64,000 nucleotides of DNA from Ciborinia camelliae (lineage: Eukaryota; Ascomycota; Leotiomycetes; Helotiales; Sclerotiniaceae), in assembly GCA_025890175.1 (NCBI GenBank), contig JANPYM010000014.1, positions 195,052 to 259,051 on the forward strand, given 5' to 3'. Shown in pieces: positions 25,129 to 36,570 of the stretch. The notes below the pieces were generated by a model, which saw nothing but the letters and a program-made list of their open reading frames with translations, ran no database searches and was not told the origin of the DNA. Positions within the stretch are counted from its first letter, which is position 1. Every line of letters begins with the position of its first letter. Made by a program: the position numbers and the translations under genes.

Positions 25129-26491
25129 TCACTCCTCGTACTTCCCACCAAACATCGGCATATCACTATGTTCCAACTTCTCCTTCAAAAACTCATAAAC
25201 CGTAAAAGTGACCGCCTGACCCGGCGCAACCCGCATAATACGCGGCGTAATCCCCTTATAAAACGCATGAAACCCTTCTTGTCTAAACATATCCCTCGCA
25301 ATAGTCTTGATCCTACTAAACGCTGTTTCTCCCGGTACTCCTGGGGTTTTCTGTAAACGAGTCTTGATGGTATCAACAGGTGCATTGGATAGGGGTCCCA
25401 TGGCGCCGGATACGAGACCGATTAAGGTGGTTTGGTAGGAGGGAATCGGGGAATCGGAGTACTGGGGTTGCCATTTCTGGAGCAGTTCTTTGAATTCCGT
25501 GTAGGCGGTGAAGTTTACGGCTTGGTTTGAACCTGGGGAGGAGGGCGAGGGGGGTTAGTATGGATTTTCATAGGTGATGCGGGGCAGGGGTTTGGTGATG
25601 GGGAAGCGGGGAGCGGGGAGTGTGGGGGAAATGGAGTAGGCGAGAAACACATTAGAAAGAGTATAGCAAAACAGCAAAACATACCTTGCCGTAGAGCAGT
25701 CAAAGAGATTCCTCGATATAGAGCACCAATTCCCTCTTCTTTTACAACGGTATATAATGCATGTGCGGCATTGCGATATTTGGGAATGTCGAGGGGATCG
25801 GCCATGCTGTGGTGTTGGGCTTGGAGTCGGATTTTTATTACTTCCATGGGGGTTACGACGGCGACGGCTTCGGTTACGCCAGCTGCTAGACCGGCTGTTT
25901 TTGGAGTAGTTAGCTGCCTGTTTCTTGCCTCTGCAATGCTTTCTTCTCCCCCCCCTCTCGCTCTCTTGACTCTCCCCAGCATCCACAGAAATAGAGTTGA
26001 AAAGGTGGATAAAGCATACCCAAAAACGTAGCCCTCCCACTAACAACCCCCGTCTCTTTATCTGCTAACCATTTCTTGTACGCTTCGAAACTTGTAAATC
26101 GGATGGCCATCTTCGGTACAATACCAGTTATAACGGCGCCGAGTCCTTTGTAGAGACCGAGGGGAGTTTCGCGCTTCATAATTTCGGCACCCGTGGTGAT
26201 GAAGCCGCGTTTGGGAGCGCCGGGAGCGCGTGCCCGTCGGGAGAGTTGCATGCGCACTTTTATTGTATCTATGGAGTGAGAGTTAGTTGGGGCTTAAGTG
26301 GTGAGGGGGGGAAGGTGGGAGTACCTAAAGGATGGCATACGAGGGCCTCCATCATTCCTGCTGCTCCTCCAGCTGTATATTGTTAGACTAGACCCAATGT
26401 AAGTTTGGAGAATCAACAACCCACCAATAAGATTTGTAGCTGCAGAGGCTGGTTTCTTGCCATCTGTGCCTTTGATACTTTTCGCCGACAT
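25129..26491 (-). CDS. SFC1: mitochondrial succinate/fumarate carrier
   Basis: Five exons (26491-26425, 26372-26325, 26268-26020, 25894-25685, 25532-25129) give 325 residues; every intron interrupts a codon after its first base, and all joins were checked. It is an SLC25 carrier of the inner mitochondrial membrane with three repeats, each carrying the PX[DE]XX[KR] signature: HPLDTIKVRMQ (about 36-46), TPMEVIKIRLQ (about 136-146) and APVDTIKTRLQ (about 242-252). The opening NLIAGGAAGMMEALVCHPLD and the LSRRARAPGAPKRGF loop match the Sfc1/Acr1/AcuL branch. That carrier exchanges cytosolic succinate for mitochondrial fumarate and is needed for growth on acetate or ethanol. Introns are 52-152 nt. 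The gene is convergent with twinfilin. Confidence 0.93.
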
Positions 26492-28309
26492 CGTGGGTAG
26501 ATATTACCTCTACGCAGAGAATTTTGAAGACTGTAGAGGCTCTGTTTCTTTCCTTGAAGCCAATTTTGTGCCAATAATTGAAGATTGAATGATATGACAA
26601 ATATTTAGAATAGATTCTCTATATCTCTAACATGTGAAGATGTTCGCCTATATCAAGATATTCCGAATGCAGATTTAAGAGGTAGACAGAAGTAATAAGA
26701 TAGAAATAAAATAAGTAGCAGCTTGCTTTCACACCAAGAAAACAAAAGAGTAATTGAAGTAAATATTTTGTGGATGTTGATTGCTCAATAGTGTATATAT
26801 GAGTCTACATCCTTTCCGTTTGCGTTCGTTCAACTGGGCCGAGCTATCTTGTCCCGCGGGCCCCATCCATCCCCAAGACATGTTCTATTTTCATTCACAG
26901 CCTTGCATGAACGGAGAAAAGGGTAAGAGCCTTCCAATTGAAAGTTGTGGAGCCCCGGACTCGGATGGAAGATGGAAATGCTAAGCTTGTGCTTGGTCTT
27001 GGGCGTGGGCTTGGGTTTGCTGGTTGGTAGCTCGGTTCAACGGATATGGAATTGGGGGATGTGCAGTGAATGAAACGCAGTGCTTGGTTTGTTGTGGAGG
27101 GGTAAGTGCGGGATTTCGATATGAGAACCAGGAGAAAGTGGTGGACTTACTATGTTTGTTGACTTACCATTTGTATGATCTGGAGTGGTTGGATTGGTTT
27201 CATTGTTGGTGTACCAAATGCAATTGAGACAAAGGATGAATGCGGTTGTTGTTTTCTTCTTTTGTCACAAATCCTTTATTATTCTTGGCTCAAAACTCCG
27301 AACAATGCTTTTCGAGCATCTGACATCTTTCTCTTGATTGACTTGTAGTACCGAGCTTGCTTCAGGAGGGAACAGAAATCTAGAGATCCCTGATTGATAG
27401 ATTTGATTAAAAGCTTGTGATAATGCGGGGGCGCACAATATCGGAGGCGGAACATCTCGGTTCCCAGATGAAGGGGCTTACAGCCGAGGTTTTATTTCTT
27501 GACGTGTATGGCACGTGACCATTTATACTTAATTGATCGCTGGTTGTTGTCAGAAGAGAACCAATGCTTTGAATAAGACGAAAAGAAACTTCCGTTTGTA
27601 GATGAATAGTTGGGTATAACTCGATATGTTTGGACGAGAACAATTTGATTATTGTCTGAGTCATGATTGTTTCCGTTAAAATGAATGTTCTTTTGTTTGC
27701 GCTCCTGAAAGTAAGCGGGCCATCAAAGTTTCTCCAGCAACAACCCCGGCATGGAATTGGCCACTCCAAGGTCAACAGACAGATGGAAGTACTCCAGACT
27801 TCTTCGTAGAGACCAAGCAAGCAATAATCGGATAATTCGACCTCACTGTCGATGTTTGATCTCCAGAAGTTTATATCTTCAACTTATTCTTGGCGTACAA
27901 TTTGTACAACATCACCGCAAGCAGACAGGTGCACTATGACCAAACAGGAAGGCAAAAAGAGTATTGATTACTCCTTTGGGCAAACAGCTTACCATTTCGA
28001 AATCTCCACATCATGATGCACAATCAACTTTCAGCGAACCACAAGCTCGCAAATGGGATTCGTATGCAACAATTGTACGAGTGTACATGCAGGTGTATGT
28101 ATGTATGTACAAGTGAGGCGAATGTCAGCACGACAGTCTTTTCTTCATCCCATCTTATGTTTGTAATGTAATTTGTATCTTTCTTTTACCCAAATCTTCG
28201 AATGTGATTTTGTGTTGAAGGAAATATAGTACGGCTTTGGCTGTCTATATTCTCATTTTTCTTTGCTTTTCCGAGTTTTCCTGCAGCATACAGCGTTATT
28301 TGCGACAAG
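26492..28309. other. intergenic, about 1.8 kb
   Basis: No gene is supported. It must contain the SFC1 promoter (right of 26491) and the leader of the transporter gene. A GTATGTATGTATGTAC run lies near 28096. Confidence 0.45.
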
Positions 28310-30230
28310 ATGTTGGGAGCGGGCACGGACGATGTGGAATTGCAGGATACGAACAGCTTGGATGGATTGGATTGCGATTATGATGTTGATGATGCATTCT
28401 TCGAAGACAGCGAGAGCGCTTTGCTTCGAGGATCAGATGGGATGGAGAAAGATGCAATGGAAGTTGAGACTTTATATTTGATATGTCTGGCCATCAGTAC
28501 CGGAGGGTAAACCACTCCGCCTGGGTTATCGATCTTATCTTTCATTGCTTACATTTTTGTAGACTTCAAGTGATATGGACAGCCATTATGTCTCAAGGCT
28601 CTGTAAGAAAGTTATTCATTTATTTGCATGTCACACATCATACCGATCACTGATTTTTCAATTCCTCAAGCCCTACCTCATTTCCCTCTCAGTCCCCAGC
28701 TACCTCATCTCCCTCGTTTGGCTCGCTGGCCCCCTCTCTGGCGCCATTGTTCAACCGTATATCGGCATTCTATCCGATCGCTGTGAACACCATCTTGGTC
28801 GCCGTCGCCCCTTCATCATCTTCGGTACTATCGCAACAATTGTCTGCATCCTCGCACTTCCTTGGACGACCGATCTGATCACATACATCTTTACTCTATT
28901 CGGCGGTTCTCCCTTCGGTCGCGGGGCAATGATATGCAAGGGTTTCATGGCAGCAGCTTGGATATGGGCATTGAATATTGCAATTCAACCTGTACAAGCA
29001 GGGCTTAGGGCAATCATCGTCGATTGTGTTACGCCGAAACAGCAAGTTAGAGCTTGTGCATACGCAAGTTCTGCTGCGGGAATCGGGTCTATATTAGGAT
29101 ATACTGCTGGTTATATCTCTTTACCGAAATATCTACCATGGCTTGGAGATACCCAATTGAAGGGAGTTTGTCTAATTGCCTCTGTGGCACTTGGTTCTAC
29201 TGTTGCGATAACGTGTTATGTGGCAAAAGAGAAACCGTTTGTTGGTACAGATTCAAGTTTGAAGAAACAGAGCTTTTTAGGGAATTTCAGTCAAATATTC
29301 AGGAGTATGAAAATGTGTCCGAGGGAGATTAGAAAGATCTGTGTGGTTCAGTTTTTTGCCTGGATTGGTTGGTTTCCGTTTTTGTTTTATATTACTTCGT
29401 AAGTTCTAACTATCCTTCCGTCGTGACTTTCGATCATAATACTAATCAAATCAGATACCTAGGTGGTCTATGTAAGTTCCTTGAAATCTCTAGTGCTAAC
29501 AAATAACTAATCTGACTCCCCCCCAGACGAAATAGAATACGGCCCGATATCCAAAAAGGCCACCCCAACCATCACATTCCCTACCACCTCACCTCTTCCC
29601 CCATCCCCGCATTCAATTCGCCACGCAACATCTGTCATGATCCTCTTCGCTCTCGTCGCACTCATCTCGAACCTTACACTCCCTCTATTCGTCTCCCCCT
29701 CCCCCACTGACTTCAAACACCAAAAGCCCACCTTTATCTCTTGCCTCCAAATTAAATCGCTCACCCTCCCCAGCGCCTGGACCCTATCCCATCTCCTCAC
29801 TACCTTCCTCACCCTCTCCACCCTCCTAACCCCGACATTCATCTCTACCTCAATCCTCATCATCTTCCTGGGTATCTCCTGGGCTATCACTTCTTGGATC
29901 CCGCTCGCTCTCATCTCCACCCAAATCTCCCAATCTCAATCCCGCTCCACTGCATCTTCTTCTTCTTCCACTCCACTCTCCCCTATAGCTCAGCCCTCCT
30001 CCCCATCCCATAAAAGAAACAAAATTAAAGAGCCACTGCAAACGGGCACAATAATGGGTCTCTACAACATTGCAATCGCTCTCCCGCAAATTATCGCTGC
30101 GATACAAGGGAGTCTGGTCTTTTGGATGCTGGGGGAAGTGGGGGTTGTAGGTACGGAGGCAATGGGATGGGTGGTTAGGTTAGGGTGTTTGGGGAGCATG
30201 TTTGCGGCATGGTTGGCTGATGGATTGTGA
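28310..30230 (+). CDS. SLC45/GPH-type sugar transporter (major facilitator)
   Basis: Five exons (28310-28506, 28563-28602, 28671-29398, 29455-29471, 29527-30230) give 561 residues; exon 4 has only 17 nt, bounded by AG and GTAAGT. After an acidic N-terminal tail come about 11-12 membrane helices. Family marks are the loop ILSDRCEHHLGRRRPFIIFG between helices 2 and 3, the conserved GGLQVIWT in helix 1, and QFFAWIGWFPFLFYITSYLG in helix 7, as in plant sucrose carriers, animal SLC45 and fission yeast Sut1. It most likely imports sucrose, maltose or another glucoside with protons at the plasma membrane. The loop before the last helices is Ser-rich. The stop codon TGA lies inside a GTGAGT sequence, so an extra 3' exon is possible, though none was found. 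Confidence 0.87.
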
Positions 30231-30451
30231 GTTTTCGGGGCTGTGCATAGATGGAGTAGAATTCCGCGTTAAGAATAAACTTCGAACCATCTCATTCACT
30301 ACTGGAATGTGGATTTCTTTTTAAAAAAATTAAAAAAATCAATTTCATTCCTGTATCCTCGAGAACAATCATAATCTCCTACCCCAAAATTCAACCCATA
30401 TTCCCGAATATCATCCCCACTTAATGTTTTGATTGAGTTCACTGGCGTCAA

Positions 30452-31244
30452 ATGAATACGAGCGCGTCATATCACGCAGAAGGCTACTACTCTAGAGGAA
30501 GACAAAATCGAAACCCTTACAGTCTTGAGTGCTATCCCGGAGACTCGAGTTCATTTTCCATTGGCATTGAGACTAATGGAAGCATCATGTTTCCGGCAGA
30601 TCGCAATGCAGTGATGGGTATAAAGCCTACTGTTGGATTGATTTCTATGCTCGGTGTACTTCCTGAGTTCCCTAGCATGGGTACAATCAGACGCTGCAAT
30701 GGTCTTGTATGTTCTTCAAGAAGGACGGGGTATCATCGTACTTACTCCAACGACTCTTCCAAATGAAAATTTTCTTGGTTCTTACAAATTATGGTTGAGC
30801 AAGAGGGATGCCTTGAATGGTGCAAGATCTGGTTTGCCTTGGAAAATAGTATGGGAATTAGCAAGCAGCGCCGTCTAAAGGGGGCTAAATTACAATTCTC
30901 TAGTGTGCTTGGTAAAGCAGATGGAGTGTGCTGGTGCACAAGTTTCAAAGTTGATTTTCCTAGCGCCGAAGAGATAATGCCCCCAATGGTTGGGACTCGG
31001 AGTTCGGCAATGGAGAAACATAATCCAAGCTTTCGGAATTTACAGTTGTGAGGACAGATATTTACAACGATTTGCAGAAAATAAGGGAAACTTGAATGTC
31101 CGGTCGATGGAAGATGTGATTGTTTACAATGTCCAACATACCACCCAGAGGGAGGCGCGCCCAGGTGTACATCCGGCATGGCTTACTGGTCAGGATATGT
31201 ATATGCTCGTCATTTCAGATATATTTCATTGGGATATGTACTGA
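30452..31244 (+). pseudogene. decayed amidase-signature gene
   Basis: Fragments of a fungal amidase (amidase signature family, Ser-cisSer-Lys hydrolases) appear in order but in changing frames. At 30500-30680, frame 2 reads RNPYSLE, then IGIETNGSIMFPADRNAVMGIKPTVG, which is the oxyanion/Ser region. At 30700-30870, frame 3 reads LQEGRGIIVLTPTTL and DALNGARSGLPWKIVW. At 30870-30985, frame 2 reads RLKGAKLQ. At 31050-31190, frame 3 reads RSMEDVIVYN and GVHPAWLTGQDMY. The N-terminal part with the catalytic Lys is absent, and the Gly-Ser-Ser-rich loop before IGIETNGS looks deleted. No single open frame connects the parts, so it cannot encode a working enzyme. Confidence 0.75.
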
Positions 31245-32278
31245 TTGATCGACGAAGATTGAAGGGCTATATTTTTCTAGAGGTTGTTATCCTGCACTGT
31301 CCATTCACCCACCTCTTTTCCACTTTATAATGACGCCATGATTACATGAGTCAGATTACAGTGGAAATCGCTCTCCAATGACTATGGTTATTATCATCTA
31401 TGACGTGATTTCATGATGATTTCCTATCCATCCTTCCCCCACCCTGAGATCATCAATCACCGACGGTTCGCATAACTTCATGTCTTATATTCCATCATCG
31501 TCGTACCGGATGATACCCACTCGCAGGCGCTCGATTTCTCGTTGGCAGGCTCGTGCATTTAGAACAGTATACCGGTATCTGTTTGACTTCTGGTACAAAT
31601 TTTGGTACAGCGGGATTGGGAGGAATGAAGCGCACGCTGGTTCGCATGTGACAAATGATGCAATATCTGATTTCGAGAAGGCACATATTCTGTGTACTGA
31701 CGGAGATTTGAGGATGGAGAAGGCAAAATTGTAACTTGCTGGTGGAGTGAAGACGTTGTGAAAGATTCTGGAGGGTGTGGGAATTCGTAGGGGATGCTAA
31801 GGCATCCCTTTCTTTTCTAGTCATTAGATCACAAAAGAAGATAAGGTATCGCTAGATAAGGAGTTTCTAGAATCTAACGAAGGTAATGAAGCTATATTCG
31901 TTGCATGTCTCTCTAATCTTTATTGTATGAAGACAATGCAGAAACCGGCATGCCCCACCCGGGCGTCGATAATTCCTTGTTCACTAGCAAGCGAACTAAA
32001 TTTGGAGACAAACAACAATAAAAACACCCAGTTCATCAAAGAGAACAAGTCTCAAACAATAACACAATCTGAATCACGAACAAAGAATCTTGACAAAGAA
32101 GTTGTGTAGAGAATCATTTGGCGAATACCACCATTCTCTACAAATGAGAACGGGTTCCAGATTGTAACCTCTCTATTCTTCCAAAATCATCCAAAGGATA
32201 CATTATCACAACTTACCATCACTTTCGAAACTACCAAAGCTCAAGAGAATAAACGAACAAAGAACATCATCAACAAAT
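31245..32278. other. intergenic
   Basis: No recognised gene. One plus frame of 84 codons at 31480-31734 has an Arg/Tyr-rich start but no known motif. Confidence 0.4.
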
Positions 32279-32503
32279 ATGTGTATATACGTCCAAACCG
32301 TTTGCCCACGATGTTGCCAGATTATTGGTTACTTCTGGGAGAAGAAATGTCCGCAACACAACCAATATCACATGCAGGAATACAAAGAGGTCAAGCATCC
32401 AAGCTACTGTATTCGGGAAAATTGCGTGCCACCGAAGTCTCCCGAAAAAGCAAGCCCGACTCGGCACCATCATGGCCATGACTGGCATCTGAGGTTGGCG
32501 TAA
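32279..32503 (+). CDS. possible small Cys/His-rich protein
   Basis: A 74-residue frame starting MCIYVQTVCPRCCQIIGYFW with later CPQHNQ, SYCIRENC and a PTRHHHGHDWH tail. The spacing of Cys pairs (CPRC, CPQH, CIRENC) suggests a small metal-binding or disulphide-bonded protein. Short fungal proteins that open with MC followed by a CxxC-type pattern are common, but I cannot name a family. There is no signal peptide. The minus-strand frame over the same bases is taken to be a shadow. Confidence 0.4.
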   Translation: MCIYVQTVCPRCCQIIGYFWEKKCPQHNQYHMQEYKEVKHPSYCIRENCVPPKSPEKASPTRHHHGHDWHLRLA

Positions 32504-34178
32504 AGAGCTCGGGCCGAATATTTGTGTCATCGGAAGAGGAAACGTTCGGGCGATAGACTAAGAGTAGTCGAGAGAGCTATCTCTCGAGTATTGATTTTGA
32601 GGCCTAGATCTATACAATATGGCTTGACTAATTAAGAAAACAATATTAGATATCCGAGATAAGGCCCACAATCAATCAAAATATCTTCTGGACTTCCCAA
32701 AATTATTCAACGTCATCCGTGACCATGAAATGTGACATGTTTCTCATTTATCCAAGTTTCCAAGAGCGGTAATATTGGGGGCCGAATGGATGTACCCCCC
32801 TCGTTTGTTATACCAGTGCCCCTCGAGATCATGCCACAAAAAGATTCTCTCACGCTCCACAACATTTCCTACCCGTCATATTATGCAGCTGTGATAGAAT
32901 CCTCCTAATTCAAGACCCAGAAAAGTTCATCGTAACACAAATACCAATAAATATTCTCCTAGCGGCGTACCGACAAGACCAATCACTTCACATGATCATA
33001 TTCGTCCCACGGTACCACCTCACCGCATTTTCCAATTCTAACCGTGACGTATTATCTTGATTCATCTTATATCTCCACATTTTCTCGACCTTGCGTGATA
33101 CAGAAGTGTCGAGTACCGATATCTCGCGTGTAACACCGGACTTGCGGCCCGCACCCTTTGACACCTCTTTTAGATCCGATTATATCCTCTCCACGATCCC
33201 ACCGTCCAGCTTCCAGAACAGCGCAGTGTAACCCAGGGAACATGCATACTGATTGATTAATCCAATACGGATGACAGTAGCGCAATGCAGGATCCGCCGA
33301 TTTGGTCGAACGTCGTTGCACATTGCAAGGAGAGACAGGGTTAAAGAGGGCCCGAGAAGTGGGCTCTGCCGTCTCTGGATATCGTACCAGATCTGGAGAA
33401 TTGTAATGTTGGGGGCGGAATCGTGCGGGATGTTGCATATTTGGTTGGGGTTGGAGCCACATATGTCATATTGAAGTGACACTGTCACTGCGTTGCGTAT
33501 CGCAGAATACTGTACATGAGCATTTTGATGGGTGGTTGTTTTCCGTTTAAGGAAGCAAAAGAAAATCTCCGTTTTGACGCATGCTGTGTCCACGATGTGA
33601 TATCTGGAAACGGAGAATTATCAACTTTTGGGAATGAGAGTTTGGGAACGAAATGTGGAAATGGATATACAGTACGAAATTGTAGTTGATTTAGGGATTG
33701 TGTGAACGTCAAGATAGGCTTGAGATATCTCCGTATCCGCCAGCGCAATAATAGTCGGACACCGATTAGTCCTGCTTTCTTGCAAGAAGTTACATTTCAA
33801 GCCATGAGATTTAGTTGGTCCTCCTTGAGGAAAGTAATGAGTGAATGGAGTTCTATAGAGTGCAGTTGTTCAAGGAACTTTCCTCGGTTTTTTGTCTCAC
33901 CTTTTAATTCAACATTCAATAATGAATAGTAATCAGGTATTATCAAGAAAACAAGTAACATGAATCGTTTGTAAGTAGTGTCTCTCAATTTAGTTGTTGT
34001 CTACAGAAGAAATTCAAAAAGTGATCCCAACATTTTCCCACCGCTCTTCGGTCATGCCATAATTTCTGTATTCCCTGTCGTTAATGAACGCCACCATGTA
34101 ATCCACCCATGCTTGCATCATGACAAGTATCACCCTTTGCCCCTCAGAACGCCAAGCAAGAATCACCGTTGGGAAATT
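32504..34178. other. intergenic
   Basis: No gene is supported. Overlapping short frames at 33067-33593 on both strands show no motif. Confidence 0.4.
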
Positions 34179-35311
34179 TCAAGACTTGAAAGCGCCGTGA
34201 AGGTTCGCTGGCTTGAATGTTTGCCTGAATATATCGAGTTCGTGGGCGAAAGAGGTTTTGCTACTTGAGCTTGACGACTTCGAACTTTTCGATGAAGAGC
34301 TTGGACTGCCAGAATTAGAACCTCCGCCGCCTTCACATGGCTCAAAGGCAAAGATTATCGCCGAAAATTGCTGGTTGAACTCGTTATCGCGGACTAGTAG
34401 CTCGCGCCAAATATTGGCAACTTCTTCAGGTGGGTTCTTAAAACCCGGACCAAGACCATAGGTTCCGATTACGATCTTATCATAGCCATAGAAGATGGCG
34501 ATTCTCAAAGCGGTTTTGATGGAAGCTTTCATTAATTCGCGTTCGGTTTTGAAGGAGTATTTTTTGCCGGAGCTGTCAAGTTTGGGACGTTTGACGGTAG
34601 GGACAGAAATTATCGGTAATGCTTGAGTTGTTGGTCAACACAAGTTCCAGGAATGATGATTTGAGAACTTACATTTGTATTCTGACCATGGTTCATACTT
34701 CTCCGGTCCATTACGGAAAACAACTTTTGGTCATTAGAATAAATAAATCACTTTTGACGATTAACCGGGGCTAACTAACCGACGTTCTGAGAAATAACAC
34801 CAGCTCGTTCAGGAATGGGATAGTTATTTGAAGTTATATTGTCCGATGCTGGAGTAGTCAGGCAAGCATAGAGAGTGCTTCGCCTGGCCAAACATTCTTC
34901 GGGTTGCATAACACCTAGGAGAAAAGATGTTAGAATACCTATTGGAAGATAAATTTCATCCCACTTGATAGACGTACCAGCTTCCCAATCACCACCTGGC
35001 CGTCTCTCATGTGCTGACATAATAACGGGAATGGGGCGATTATTCTCGCTGGCTGTCCATTCAAGTGCTAGGTCCACGGGATCTCGTTCCAAAAAAGCTG
35101 TGGAGTATTAGCAAATGACTTTGTGGACTTTCCAAAGACACTGACCAAATGTATACTGCCTTGGTTCTCTGATTTGCTGATCTCGCAAAGAATCCGAATG
35201 ACATAAATACGAAGTAGTTGGCCATTGTGTACATGCACTACGAATATAAGGGATATAAGTTTTCTTTGCTTCAGCAGCTATTTCTGAAGGCTTTGGCTTC
35301 GAGGGAGGCAT
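34179..35311 (-). CDS. PARG-like macrodomain protein (TIGR02452/DUF2263)
   Basis: Five exons (35311-35146, 35097-34978, 34914-34780, 34723-34673, 34621-34179) give 304 residues; every intron (48, 63, 56 and 51 nt) falls after the first base of a codon. The fold matches the microbial-type poly(ADP-ribose) glycohydrolase catalytic family: IPVIMSAHERRPGGDWEAG and MQPEECLARRSTLYACL (residues about 78-115), YPIPERAGVISQNVVVFR, ISVPTVKRPKL, and then ELMKASIKTALRIAIFYGYD with the IGTYGLGPGFKNPPEEVANIWRELL end. Canonical PARGs use GGG plus QEE to cleave ribose-ribose bonds; here these read GGD (90-92) and PEE (100-102), so activity is uncertain. A Ser/Lys-rich tail is inserted before the final DIFRQTFKPANL. 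Confidence 0.85.
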
Positions 35312-36570
35312 ATTGAGGCTATACAACGAGGAAGAATGCGTGTGTATAGAAGTAAATTATTAGAGCAAGAGAGTGTAATGAATGCAATGTACTGTGGTGG
35401 TTTTGGAAATAATGGCGAAAGAAAGGGCATGGCTCAAGTATTATATAAACGCAAGGGAACAGGAGATGTGATTCAGAAAAAAAGTAAAAGCTGTGAATGC
35501 GTTCTAGTCCACATTCCTGATGCACGATTTCGAACACAGACCTGGAGCTGACAGATTACCGGAACTATTGTTAGTCCAGAAAAGCTATATTGAAAATCGA
35601 CTTTTTGGGTCCAGACTCTTTGAGTCAAGATCATTTCCACAGAGCTGAAGACACATCAGAAGTGAATGGGCAGAATGGGCAGCGGATAATATGGGTTGCA
35701 GCTTCCGAGTCCTTGCTACCAAGTGACAAAAAGTATGCATGTTACCGGAGACCGTCCCAAAGATCTTTTGATCAAATCCTGTATGTTACATAAGATTCGC
35801 GAGAAATAGATCTGTCAACTCTCTCGTCATCTCCGATAGGAACAGGTAAGGTATATGAGAAACAAGATTGGTCCGTGCAGATTCGAACTGGTTCAGAATG
35901 ATAACGGGTGTAGACAGCAATGGAATACCGGTACTGTGCAACGTTTCACGAAAAGGGGTACATTCCAGAAAATGGGCTTGGAATCGTTGTGTGAGGCTAC
36001 AGTCAGTATACTGTGCCAGAAGATGGTGTATATGGCTAATTTTGCGCTCCATTTAGAAAACTTTGAGGAATGAGAACAGGCAAAGAAAAAGTTTGAGGAG
36101 CAATAGAAAATTCTCTCCGATTTTGAATTGCTTTTGATGGCGCCCAGACTCGTAAGCCTATGAGCCCCTGACGAGGATTAAGGGGGAATTTTTAGATGAC
36201 AGCATAAAGCTTTGATATACCTACTAGGTACACCGCATCCTAATAGTCTATTAGAATAGACGATTTCGTACGATTTGCATGATGATCAGATCTGATGGAA
36301 AGTTGGAATTCTCAGCCAACGGCTCGGGTCGTTTCGGCTCGGCAGCCAAAACCTTACCCAATTTGCTGAAACTGCATTTTAGCGCGCCTCTACGGTGACC
36401 TTAACTTGCCAATATGTCTTCTAATATCAAATAAAAGCATAACATCAAAAAGAATGGACAATTCGAGACCATATCACCACAGGCAACCACAATTATTCCA
36501 TTAGGAACTCGAAATTAATTCTGTCGATCTTGTCGAGTCGCCTGCTCTTCTAAAGATCGAATAAGAAACA
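35312..36570. promoter_or_regulatory. divergent spacer between PARG-like gene and mitochondrial AsnRS
   Basis: About 1.26 kb separates the two head-to-head starts. No gene is supported inside; overlapping frames at 35786-36073 on both strands have no known motif. Confidence 0.45.
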
